12,546 nt of DNA from JAMHZE01 sp964424715 (GCA_964424715.1 CAYRJW010000043.1:1-12546); one strand, 5' to 3'. Positions 1 through 6,935 are shown, counted from the first letter of the stretch. Notes: generated by a model from the letters alone, not told the origin. Translations and numbers: made by a program.

Positions 1-1153
1 TCTTTTCCCACGAGAAATGTCCCTCAGCCGTTGGCTTGCGGCCGAAGTGGCCGTAGGCGGCGGTTGGGAGGTAGATGGCTTTGTGGAGTTGCAGGTGGTT
101 CCTGATGCCCCACGGGGAAAGATCTACATTTTCCTGTATCTTTTTAACGATCTGGTCTTCGATACCGTTTTCACCTGTGCCGTGGACATTCACATAAAGT
201 GCAAGTGGCTTCGCAACGCCTATTGCATAAGCAAGCTGGATAGTGCAGGCATTGGCAAGGCCCGCTGCGATAACGTTTTTCGCAAGGTAACGCGCCATGT
301 ATGCAGCACTTCTGTCTACCTTAGTTGGGTCTTTGCCAGAGAATGCGCCGCCACCATGTGGAGCGGAACCGCCGTATGTATCAACTATTATCTTACGGCC
401 TGTTAGACCGGTATCGGCTTGCGGGCCGCCTACGTGGAAACTTCCGGTAGGGTTAACATAGAATTCATTCTCAGGAACTGTCCAGCCATGCGGGAAGGTT
501 TTAGCAATATAAGGGCGGATAAGCTCACGCACCTGCGCGGTGGAGATATCATCCTCATGCTGGATGGAAACTACCAGGTTATGGATGCCGATAGGATCAT
601 TGCCATGATATATAAGTGATACCTGGGATTTAGCATCCGGGCCAAGGCCTTTTAATTTACCGGCTTTGATATCTTCAAATATCAGGCGGAGAATTTTGTG
701 GGAATAGAATATCGCGGCTGGCATAAGATCTTCGGTCTCACGGCAGGCATAGCCGAACATGATACCCTGAGGGTCTTTGTTATCGACACCCTGCGCTATC
801 TCAGCCGATTGCGGGTGGATGTGGTTAAGTATCTTTACATTATCATAATGGAAACCATTATGTTTATAACCGATCTCTTTTATCTGGTTACGCACGATGG
901 CTTCAAACTCTTTCTCAACGCTTGCAGGGCCGCGCACTTCACCGGCGATAACTACCAGATCAGTGGTGACGAGCGTTTCAACCGCTACGCGCGAGTATGG
1001 GTCCTGCTTTAAATAGGCATCAACTATCGCATCGGATATCTGGTCGGAAACTTTGTCCGGGTGACCGGCAGAAACTGATTCTGACGTGAAGAAATATTCA
1101 CGCGTATCGTAATAACGAACATATTTCTCTTTTGCCTGTGTTGATGATGTCAT
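1..1153 (-). CDS. metK: S-adenosylmethionine synthase (C-terminus cut by window start)
   Basis: Makes S-adenosylmethionine from methionine and ATP in the cytoplasm, normally as a tetramer. I translated the minus strand from the ATG at 1153 and found 384 open codons running off the window; compared with E. coli MetK only about the last 14 residues are missing. Visible motifs are GHPDK at residues 30-34 (ATP/metal-binding His and Asp), QGIMFGYA at 129-136, and the glycine-rich signature GGGAFSGKDPTKVDRS at 267-282. The end reads YGHFGRK...HFSWEK, as in other MetK proteins. Position 125-130 reads NKDPQG where the family signature is normally GAGDQG, so the usual Asp (E. coli D118) is not at its place. 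The start is the only ATG before GHPDK; a weak AGGGAAA lies just upstream. bamE is 68 bases upstream on the same strand. Confidence 0.97.
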   Translation of the reverse strand, partial: MTSSTQAKEKYVRYYDTREYFFTSESVSAGHPDKVSDQISDAIVDAYLKQDPYSRVAVETLVTTDLVVIAGEVRGPASVEKEFEAIVRNQIKEIGYKHNGFHYDNVKILNHIHPQSAEIAQGVDNKDPQGIMFGYACRETEDLMPAAIFYSHKILRLIFEDIKAGKLKGLGPDAKSQVSLIYHGNDPIGIHNLVVSIQHEDDISTAQVRELIRPYIAKTFPHGWTVPENEFYVNPTGSFHVGGPQADTGLTGRKIIVDTYGGSAPHGGGAFSGKDPTKVDRSAAYMARYLAKNVIAAGLANACTIQLAYAIGVAKPLALYVNVHGTGENGIEDQIVKKIQENVDLSPWGIRNHLQLHKAIYLPTAAYGHFGRKPTAEGHFSWEK

Positions 1154-1182
1154 TAGCTTTTCCCTATTAGATTTTTGCAGCA

Positions 1183-1211
1183 TTAATATATATGTCTGAC
1201 AGAATTGCCAG
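1183..1211 (-). promoter_or_regulatory. possible sigma-70-type promoter for metK
   Basis: On the minus strand, CTGGCA (complement of 1206-1211) and TATTAA (complement of 1183-1188) are separated by 17 bases and lie about 30 bases before the metK start. Each hexamer matches the consensus at four of six positions. The whole bamE-metK gap is only 68 bases, too short for a known full SAM riboswitch plus promoter, and I see no such fold. metK may equally be read through from bamE. This is a weak call based on base matching only. Confidence 0.22.
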
Positions 1212-1221
1212 AAAATTATGA

Positions 1222-1734
1222 TTAGTAACCTCCGGGCTTTTTGGAGCCAGGTGTTACACCTGTTGAAACCCCGCCTCTTTCAGCCGGGCTGAACCTGCCT
1301 ATATTACCAAGCAGCTGCTGCCAGATGGTTATTTTACTGCCGGATGTTCTTGTAAAATCATCAGACACGGCAAATTCTTTCAGGCTGTTCTTGTCCTTTT
1401 TATTTATGGCAGATACCACACCGGATTTGTTGAATTCTATCCCGTAAGCATCATAGGTTTTGACCTCTGGCTTGAAGAAGGTTTCTTTGGTCTGTTCCTT
1501 ACCTATATAGAACCATGTTTCACTGCCGAACATGGATGTAGTGGAAGGCGAGCCAAGCTCCCTCATTACATCACCTTTTGTGGACGAACCAACCTTAATC
1601 TTTGAAAAATCAGAGAATTTTGCGATATAACCGCGATTTTCGATATTATCGTTCTCACCGGCGCATGAAACAAGCATAAGCCCGAAAATGGCTATGGATA
1701 AGGACCTTAAAGAATTTTGCAAAAGTAGTTTCAT
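1222..1734 (-). CDS. bamE: BamE / SmpA-OmlA family outer membrane lipoprotein
   Basis: Predicted accessory lipoprotein of the BAM complex, which folds beta-barrel proteins into the outer membrane. The 170-residue product begins with a lipoprotein signal peptide: a positively charged start, a hydrophobic stretch at about residues 12-22, and the lipobox LVSC with the acylated Cys at 24. Residues of about 45-125 match the SmpA/OmlA fold: a VGSSTKGDVMRELGSPS segment (helix then the conserved GSP turn), followed by ETWFYIG and a strand ending in GIEFNKSGVVSAI. The C-terminal tail (about 145-170) is Gly/Ser/Pro rich and probably disordered. The gene is divergent from rpmF and upstream of metK. No strong Shine-Dalgarno precedes the ATG, but this start gives the complete signal peptide. 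Family assignment is confident; BAM membership is inferred from the family. Confidence 0.9.
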   Translation of the reverse strand: MKLLLQNSLRSLSIAIFGLMLVSCAGENDNIENRGYIAKFSDFSKIKVGSSTKGDVMRELGSPSTTSMFGSETWFYIGKEQTKETFFKPEVKTYDAYGIEFNKSGVVSAINKKDKNSLKEFAVSDDFTRTSGSKITIWQQLLGNIGRFSPAERGGVSTGVTPGSKKPGGY

Positions 1735-1800
1735 TTTTTACTGGATTTTATTGTTAATATAAGTTATGCACTCGAAACCTTATAAAGCCTTATTAAAGCG

Positions 1801-1857
1801 GTTTTAAGTTTTATGTTTTAAGTTCTATATTATTACTTAAAATTTACAACTTAAAAC
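1801..1857. repeat. imperfect inverted repeat in the rpmF leader
   Basis: Two 23-base arms (1801-1823 and 1835-1857) are complementary at 20 of 23 positions around an 11-base loop. Arms are built from GTTTTAAG-like units and their complement CTTAAAAC. The structure sits in the bamE-rpmF divergent gap and ends 17 bases before the GGAGA of rpmF, so it may be transcribed as a hairpin in the rpmF 5' leader. It resembles in composition the perfect palindrome after fabH. No run of T follows it, so it is not an obvious terminator. Confidence 0.75.
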
Positions 1858-1885
1858 TATAACAAATTTATACCGGAGATCGAAA

Positions 1886-2083
1886 ATGGCAGTACCTAAA
1901 AAGAAAACCAGCCCTTCCAGAAGGAACATGAGAAGGAGCCACATGGCCCTTAAAGCAACGAACATCATTGAGAACCAGACCACTGGCGAACAATCCCTTT
2001 CCCACCACGTATCCGCTGATGGATATTACAGGGGCAGAAGGGTTTTCACTCCTAAGAACAGAACAGCAGAAGCCGCTGAATAG
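1886..2083 (+). CDS. rpmF: 50S ribosomal protein bL32
   Basis: Structural protein of the large ribosomal subunit. The 65-residue product has the family N-terminus MAVPKKKTSPSRRNMRRSH, a highly basic arm that enters rRNA, and the later block SADGYYRGRRV at about residues 43-53. There are no cysteines, so this is the zinc-free form usual in proteobacteria. A good ribosome binding site, GGAGA at 1875-1879, precedes the ATG by six bases. It leads the conserved rpmF-plsX-fabH order. A DUF177 (YceD) gene often found just upstream of rpmF is absent here; instead the gap holds an inverted repeat and the divergent bamE. Confidence 0.98.
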   Translation: MAVPKKKTSPSRRNMRRSHMALKATNIIENQTTGEQSLSHHVSADGYYRGRRVFTPKNRTAEAAE

Positions 2084-2151
2084 TTCGTTTTACGCTGGGT
2101 GATGGTTGGGGTTCATCTAACCTTCTTTAATCCGTTATAATAAATTTTAAA

Positions 2152-3255
2152 ATGTCAGCAGTAGAAAAAAATTATGAAATTTCTTCTTCTGATAACAAAT
2201 CTGCCGTGACCATTGCGCTTGATGCAATGGGCGGTGATAACGCCCCAGAAAGCGTTATAAGAGGCGCGAACATCGCGCTTGAAAGGATGCCAAACCTTAA
2301 GTTCAGGATATTCGGCAATAAAAGAAATTTAAGCGCACTCATCGCAAGCTATCCTAATGTGGAAAAGAACCACCAGTTCGTCCACACTGATGATGCTGTT
2401 GATAATGACGAAAAACCTTCCATCGCGATAAGGAAAGGCCGCAATTCCAGCATGGCACTGGCGATCAACGCCGTAAAAAGCGGCGAAGCAAGTGCAATTG
2501 TTTCATCCGGCAATACCGGCGCGTTAATGGCATTTGCGAAGCTACAGCTTGGCACTTTAGCGGGGATAGACAGGCCCGCGATAGGCGGCATATTGCCAAC
2601 TGAAAAAGGCTTTTCGGTGATGCTTGATCTGGGCGCGAATGTTCACTGCGAAGCGGAAAATCTTTTTGAGTTCGCGGTAATGGGCAATGCTTTTGCCCGC
2701 GCGATACTTGGTGTTCCAAGCCCTTCCATCGGATTACTGAATGTCGGCGCTGAACGCACAAAAGGCAGCGAGGCGGTAAAATCCGCGCTTAATCTATTGC
2801 AGGAAAGCGGCATTGATCTTAATCTATATGGATTCATTGAAGGCGATGATATCGCCCTTGGCACCACTGATGTTGTAGTGGCCGATGGTTTCAGCGGTAA
2901 TATCGCGCTGAAAGCAACCGAAGGCATCGCACGGCTTTACACAAAAATATTGAAGCAGGAACTTAAACGCAACCCGCTCGGCATGCTCGCCGGAGTCCTT
3001 GCAATCCCTGCATTCAAAAGGATAAAAAAGAAAATGGACCCGCGCAATTTCAACGGCGCAATGCTGCTCGGCCTTAACGGCATAGTGATAAAAAGCCATG
3101 GCAGCACCGATGATATAGGCTTTGCCAATGCCATCAAGGTTGCATATAAATTAAGCCGTAATAATATCAATGAACACATCACCAGAGAAATGATCTCCTC
3201 AGGCCATGTACCGGGGGATGGTAATTATGATGTGGAAAATAATCTGGATGCATAA
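2152..3255 (+). CDS. plsX: phosphate acyltransferase PlsX
   Basis: Transfers the acyl chain from acyl-ACP to phosphate, giving acyl-phosphate for PlsY in phospholipid synthesis; a peripheral membrane/cytosolic enzyme. Diagnostic segments are IALDAMGGDNAPESVIRGA at about 21-39, SSGNTGA at 118-124, VMLDLGANV at 156-164, VVADGFSGNIALK at 242-254 and KSHGSTD at 314-320. At 367 residues it is slightly long. About 20 N-terminal residues before the core (MSAVEKNYEISSSDNKSAVT) are not part of the usual fold, and no Shine-Dalgarno is visible before the ATG at 2152. A GTG at 2206 (V19) would begin right at the core and is an alternative start, but it also lacks a clear binding site. The stop overlaps the fabH ATG by one base, which suggests coupled translation. 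Confidence 0.97.
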   Translation: MSAVEKNYEISSSDNKSAVTIALDAMGGDNAPESVIRGANIALERMPNLKFRIFGNKRNLSALIASYPNVEKNHQFVHTDDAVDNDEKPSIAIRKGRNSSMALAINAVKSGEASAIVSSGNTGALMAFAKLQLGTLAGIDRPAIGGILPTEKGFSVMLDLGANVHCEAENLFEFAVMGNAFARAILGVPSPSIGLLNVGAERTKGSEAVKSALNLLQESGIDLNLYGFIEGDDIALGTTDVVVADGFSGNIALKATEGIARLYTKILKQELKRNPLGMLAGVLAIPAFKRIKKKMDPRNFNGAMLLGLNGIVIKSHGSTDDIGFANAIKVAYKLSRNNINEHITREMISSGHVPGDGNYDVENNLDA

Positions 3256-4214
3256 TGGTTAAAAGCGTTATCACAGGAATAGGCGCCTATTTACCGGAAA
3301 GGGTTCTGACCAACCACGACCTTGAAAAAATGGTTGAGACCAATAGCGAATGGATAATTGAACGCACCGGGATAATTGAAAGAAGGATAGCGGCAGAAGG
3401 CGAATTCACTTCCGACCTCGCCACCAGAGCAGCAGAAAAAGCCATATTCAAGGCGGGCTTAAAAGTTACCGACATTGATCTTATAATTGTTGCGACCACC
3501 ACACCGGATAATACTTTTCCTTCCACCGCAATAATGGTGCAGCAGAAACTTGGGATAAAGAATTGCGCTGCGTTCGATGTGCAGGCAGTATGCACCGGTT
3601 TCATCTACGCCCTTTCAGTGGCGGATTCCCTTATAAAGAACGGTGGTTATAAGAACGCACTTATCATCGGTGCTGAGACCATCTCACGCATCATTGACTG
3701 GAATGACAGGGGAACCTGCATATTATTTGGTGATGGCGCAGGTGCGGTTATACTCTCCGCGCGCGAAAATACCGACCGGGGAATTTTATCCTTTTCGCTT
3801 CACTCCGACAACTCCACCAAAGATTTGCTATATACTGATGGCGGCGTAAGTACTACGCGTTCCGCCGGTTTGCTGAGAATGGCCGGTCAGGAGGTTTTCA
3901 AACATGCGGTAGTAAAGCTTGCTGAAACAACAAATGAAAGCCTTGCCAAAGCAAATATAAAATCTGAGGACGTAGATTGGGTGATCCCTCATCAGGCTAA
4001 CCAGAGGATACTCGATGCGACCATAAAAAGACTTGGTATCCCGCACGAAAAACTTATTTCCACAGTTTCCCATCACGGCAATACTTCCGCCGCCTCCATA
4101 CCGCTGGCGCTGGATATCGCTGCACAGGAAGGCAAGCTGAAAGAAGGCGATATACTTGCACTTCAGGCCATCGGCGGTGGGTTGACTTGGGGAAGTGTTA
4201 TTATTAGATATTAG
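3255..4214 (+). CDS. fabH: beta-ketoacyl-ACP synthase III
   Basis: Starts fatty acid synthesis by condensing acetyl-CoA with malonyl-ACP. The 319-residue length is typical. The Cys-His-Asn triad is complete: Cys113 in VQAVCTGFIYAL, His246 in VIPHQANQRI and Asn276 in HHGNTSAASIPLAL. The N-terminus ITGIGAYLPERVLTN and the segment ETNSEWIIERTGIIERR (about 28-44) are characteristic of KAS III. The C-terminus GGGLTWGSVIIRY is also typical. The ATG shares its first base with the last base of the plsX stop. In many alphaproteobacteria ihfA follows fabH; here an HAD hydrolase follows instead. The TAG stop forms the first bases of a long inverted repeat. Confidence 0.98.
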   Translation: MVKSVITGIGAYLPERVLTNHDLEKMVETNSEWIIERTGIIERRIAAEGEFTSDLATRAAEKAIFKAGLKVTDIDLIIVATTTPDNTFPSTAIMVQQKLGIKNCAAFDVQAVCTGFIYALSVADSLIKNGGYKNALIIGAETISRIIDWNDRGTCILFGDGAGAVILSARENTDRGILSFSLHSDNSTKDLLYTDGGVSTTRSAGLLRMAGQEVFKHAVVKLAETTNESLAKANIKSEDVDWVIPHQANQRILDATIKRLGIPHEKLISTVSHHGNTSAASIPLALDIAAQEGKLKEGDILALQAIGGGLTWGSVIIRY

Positions 4215-4291
4215 TTTTCAGGTTTTCGAGTTTTCCAGTTTACAAGTTAAACTTACTCGAAAACTGGAAAACTCGAAAACCTGAAAACTAA
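4211..4291. repeat. perfect 31-bp inverted repeat between fabH and the HAD hydrolase
   Basis: Arms 4211-4241 and 4261-4291 are exactly complementary and enclose a 19-base loop, itself holding a small AAGTT/AACTT hairpin. The left arm is a tandem series of octamers of the form (A/G)GTTTTCN. The left arm begins on the fabH stop codon and the right arm ends one base before the hydrolase ATG at 4293, so it leaves no room for a separate Shine-Dalgarno. As RNA it would form a strong hairpin at the start codon. Neither end is followed by a T-run on either strand, so a simple intrinsic terminator is unlikely. It looks like a dispersed palindromic element. Confidence 0.95.
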
Positions 4292-4292
4292 A

Positions 4293-5141
4293 ATGAAATT
4301 CATCACCGGAATTAACGAAATAGCAGACAGCTACAACCACCTCATCATCGACCTGTGGGGCGTGTTGCATGATGGGCATGATCCTTATAAGGGTGCTATC
4401 AATGCGCTTAAAAAGCTGAAAGCGAATAATAAAAAGATAGTTCTGCTTTCTAACGCGCCACGCCGAAGTATCAAGGCAGAAGCCACTTTAGATAATCTTG
4501 GATTTACGAAGGATATGTATGATCTTTTACTTACTTCCGGCGAGGTAACTTTTCATTATGTGAAAAATAATAAGGAACTCGGTAAAAGATATTTTTATAT
4601 CGGACCGGATAAGGACAGGCACATATTAGAAGGGCTTGAGCTGGAAGAAGTGAACACCGCTTCTCAGGCTGATTTTGCGCTGGCTACAGGATTTGATGGC
4701 TTCGGCAGTTTGTTCTCCGAAAAGCAATATCAGCTTGATGATGCGCTGGAACATAAATTACATCTGATAGTCGCCAACCCGGACAGGAAAGTAGTGAAAC
4801 AGACCGGTGAGGAACAGATATGCTCCGGCCTGATGGGTGAATATTACACTGAGCATGGCGGGCAAGTAAGTTATTTCGGCAAGCCTTATAAGGGCGTTTA
4901 TGATGAATGCATGCAATTCTTCGACACGCAGGATACAGGCAAAGTGCTGTGTATCGGCGATTCGCTGCATACTGATATTGCAGGAGCCAATAATATTGGC
5001 GCAGCGTCTATCTTGGTGGCAGGCGGCATCCACAAGAAAGACCTGTATTTAGATGATAAAATTGACGATAATCAATTACGGAAGCTGATTGATAAAGAAA
5101 ATCAGAGACCAACCTATATAATTGAAGAGTTTTGCTGGTAA
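4293..5141 (+). CDS. HAD superfamily class IIA hydrolase (TIGR01459-like)
   Basis: Probable phosphatase of the haloacid dehalogenase superfamily, class IIA, with a C2-type cap inserted between motifs II and III; substrate unknown. The 282-residue product shows motif I as DLWGVLHDG with the nucleophile Asp20, motif II Ser53 in LLSNAPRR, the motif III Lys197 in YFGKPYKG, and motif IV Asp223/Asp228 in CIGDSLHTDIAGA. The second Asp of the canonical DxD motif is Trp22; DLWGV is, as I recall, usual for this subfamily, where it may alter or lower phosphatase activity. The first ATG gives the family N-terminus (ITGINEIADSYNHLIIDLWG). It is immediately preceded by the inverted repeat and ends one base before the preferred aminotransferase start, so the two are likely cotranscribed. 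Confidence 0.9.
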   Translation: MKFITGINEIADSYNHLIIDLWGVLHDGHDPYKGAINALKKLKANNKKIVLLSNAPRRSIKAEATLDNLGFTKDMYDLLLTSGEVTFHYVKNNKELGKRYFYIGPDKDRHILEGLELEEVNTASQADFALATGFDGFGSLFSEKQYQLDDALEHKLHLIVANPDRKVVKQTGEEQICSGLMGEYYTEHGGQVSYFGKPYKGVYDECMQFFDTQDTGKVLCIGDSLHTDIAGANNIGAASILVAGGIHKKDLYLDDKIDDNQLRKLIDKENQRPTYIIEEFCW

Positions 5142-5142
5142 T

Positions 5143-6444
5143 ATGCTGATACGCCCTAACGGTTCAGATTCCAATACTATCCCGCTTACCCAGTTCTTTC
5201 ACGAATGGGTGCACAAGCTGGTTGAGCGTGGCTTCACCATAGCCGATGCCAGCCGCGGCAAGCCTTCATTTCCAAAAGATACTGATGCAACAAAGGCCAT
5301 TGCTGATTTTATAAAAACTGCCGGCGATGTTTTTCCGTATGGTACAAATTCGGTCGGCGAGAAAAAATTCCGCGAGCAGGCAGCAACTGGTTTCTCTAAC
5401 GAATACGGCACTAAGTTTGAATCTTATGAAATGGTGTTCACACCGGGCGGGCAGTTCGGTATCTCTGCGGCATTCTATCTGGTTGAAACATTGTTCCCGC
5501 ACTCGGTGATAGTTTCGGCGCAGCCCTGGTATCTTAACCATCATGATATTGCGAATATGTTCTCGCAAAGTGGTTTCTCGGTCATCCCTAATCAGGAAAA
5601 ATTCCATGAGATGAACCTGCTGAACGGCAGCGTCAGCCGCCTTAACGCCGGGCATATAGAACAAGCCATTTCCGAATGCAGGAAACAGACCAAGAAGATC
5701 GGCGCGTTCTTATTCTGCAATCCGATGAACCCACTCGGTACCGTTACACGAAAAGATGAATGGGCAAAGATCGCCAAGGCGCTTGAGACATATCCGGAAG
5801 CGCTGATATTGATGGATGAGGCATTCGCGGAAATAGTTTTTGACCAAAATTATGAGATATCACTGCTTCACGCCGCACCACACTTGAAAGACCGCATGAT
5901 ATTATTCCGCAGCGGCACAAAGGCGCTTGGCTATCCCGGCGAAAGGCTTGCGGTGATGAGCGTACCGCTGAAATATCTTGATGTTATAACAGCCTTCCAG
6001 AGCCGTATACTCGGCAATGCGCCCCTCACCTCTCAGGCGGGAATGGCAGCGGCCATGGCGAATATGAATGCTGATAAGAAAAAGAAAATATCGGAATATT
6101 ATTTAGGCAATTACAAATTACTTTCACAAAGGCTGAAAGAACTTGGCATAAATATAGTGAGTGAACCGGAAGGCGGATTCTATTGTTTAGCAGATTTCTC
6201 AAAATTCAAAGGCAGGGAAATAAACGACAAAGCTAAAAATATCCTGCAGACAAAAAAAGATTCCATCAGCACCGATTTTGAACTTGCTGTTTCGCTTATG
6301 ACCGGCCTGCTTGGTGAGAACAAAGGCGTCGCAACCATCCCCGCCAGCGCATTTGGCGTAGATCCTAACAAGATGTTACTGCGTGTTTCGTTCAGTTCTT
6401 ACAAGGAAGAGATAGAAAAATTCTGTGAGTTTTTGAGGGGCTAG
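5143..6444 (+). CDS. pyridoxal-phosphate aminotransferase, class I/II
   Basis: Fold-type I PLP enzyme, probably moving an amino group between an amino acid and a 2-oxo acid; the substrate cannot be told. With the ATG at 5143 the product is 433 residues. Motifs in order: PYGTNSVGEKKFREQ near 61-75, TPGGQFG, PWY, CNPMNPLGTV (the NPxNPxG cofactor/substrate loop), LMDEAFAE with the Asp that pairs with the pyridine nitrogen, RSGTKALGYPGERL with the Schiff-base Lys260, and the C-terminal LLRVSFSS with the carboxylate-binding Arg. An in-frame TTG at 5122 would add seven residues and overlap the hydrolase gene; I prefer the ATG, which follows the hydrolase TAA by one base, as typical of coupled translation. 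The stop faces the ogt stop with one base between. Confidence 0.9.
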   Translation: MLIRPNGSDSNTIPLTQFFHEWVHKLVERGFTIADASRGKPSFPKDTDATKAIADFIKTAGDVFPYGTNSVGEKKFREQAATGFSNEYGTKFESYEMVFTPGGQFGISAAFYLVETLFPHSVIVSAQPWYLNHHDIANMFSQSGFSVIPNQEKFHEMNLLNGSVSRLNAGHIEQAISECRKQTKKIGAFLFCNPMNPLGTVTRKDEWAKIAKALETYPEALILMDEAFAEIVFDQNYEISLLHAAPHLKDRMILFRSGTKALGYPGERLAVMSVPLKYLDVITAFQSRILGNAPLTSQAGMAAAMANMNADKKKKISEYYLGNYKLLSQRLKELGINIVSEPEGGFYCLADFSKFKGREINDKAKNILQTKKDSISTDFELAVSLMTGLLGENKGVATIPASAFGVDPNKMLLRVSFSSYKEEIEKFCEFLRG

Positions 6445-6445
6445 A

Positions 6446-6787
6446 TTATTTCAGTTCTGCCGGAACCTTTGTCGCAAATTTTTTATTCAGGCGCATCTCA
6501 ACTTCCGCTACAAGTTTTTTGATCGACCTCTTTTCGCTTTCCAGTTTCAGCATTTTTTCTTTCACTGATAACCCGAACGCATAGCCGGTAAGTTTGCCGT
6601 TGGAACCAACAACGCGATGGCACGGAACTATGAAAGGATACGGATTCTTATTACACGCATTCCCCACCGCCCGCGCCGCCTTAGGCTTTCCGATGGCCTT
6701 CGCTATCTGCTTATAGGTACGCGTTTCACCGGCAGGTATCTTTAGTAATTCTTTATATACTGATAACTGGAACGGCGTGAATTTCAT
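6446..6787 (-). CDS. ogt: methylated-DNA-protein cysteine methyltransferase, single domain
   Basis: Suicide repair protein predicted to take the alkyl group from O6-alkylguanine in DNA. The 113-residue product is only the DNA-binding/active-site domain; the usual N-terminal domain of Ogt/Ada-C is absent. Residues expected for activity are present: IVPCHRVV with Cys56, Tyr25 (TRTYKQIA), the Arg39 finger in AARAVG, Asn43, and the GLSVKEKMLKLE helix with Glu83. Cys in PCHR argues against an alkyltransferase-like protein, in which Trp replaces it. The C-terminus (about 84-113) carries an extra Lys-rich helix of unknown role. AGAAG lies about nine bases before the ATG. It is convergent with the aminotransferase gene, one base apart, and 31 bases downstream of a REP-like repeat pair. 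The ogt name is by family; the true orthologue could be a distinct short MGMT. Confidence 0.88.
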   Translation of the reverse strand: MKFTPFQLSVYKELLKIPAGETRTYKQIAKAIGKPKAARAVGNACNKNPYPFIVPCHRVVGSNGKLTGYAFGLSVKEKMLKLESEKRSIKKLVAEVEMRLNKKFATKVPAELK

Positions 6788-6817
6788 AAATTTTCTTCTA
6801 AATAATTATAATATCTT

Positions 6818-6922
6818 CCCTCGCCCTTTCTTAAAGGGAGAGGGTTGGGTGAGGGATTACAAGAGATAAAAACTCACAACAACCCTCACCCCTGCCCTCT
6901 CCCTGAAAGCTCAGGGAGAGGG
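6818..6922. repeat. REP/BIME-like pair of inverted GC-rich units
   Basis: Unit 1 (6818-6855) is a hairpin with 12-base arms, one G/A mismatch and loop CTT (6818-6844), plus a tail TTGGGTGAGGG. Unit 2 (6883-6922) is an inverted copy: a tail CCCTCACCCCTG and then a perfect 12-bp hairpin, CCCTCTCCCTGA and TCAGGGAGAGGG around AAGC (6895-6922). The tails face each other (GGGTGAGGG at 6847-6855, CCCTCACCC at 6883-6891) across a 27-base AT-rich spacer. The elements stand out from the AT-leaning surroundings. They lie between the small membrane ORF and ogt on the minus strand and could slow or stop transcription from the lpdA side, though no T-run adjoins the stem. Confidence 0.85.
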
Positions 6923-6935
6923 AGACGGAATGACA

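Noticed and set aside
17..1012. Three plus-strand open frames (17-406, 419-619, 698-1012)
   Set aside because: They lie antisense to metK, whose minus-strand frame is fully open and matches the family along its whole length.
1154..1221. SAM riboswitch upstream of metK
   Set aside because: The gap is only 68 bases and shows no SAM-I, SAM-II or SAM-V/SAH-like conserved core that I can recognise.
2084..2151. Terminator or hairpin between rpmF and plsX
   Set aside because: Only four- or five-base stems (such as GGTT/AACC) can be drawn, so I see no supportable structure.
4211..4291. Intrinsic terminator after fabH
   Set aside because: The stem is very strong but has no adjoining T-run on either strand, and the next gene starts immediately after it.
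4211..4291. CRISPR-like repeat array
   Set aside because: The octamers are contiguous without spacers, and the structure is one palindrome.
5122..5142. TTG start for the aminotransferase
   Set aside because: It adds seven residues not expected in the family and overlaps the hydrolase; the ATG at 5143 follows the hydrolase stop directly.
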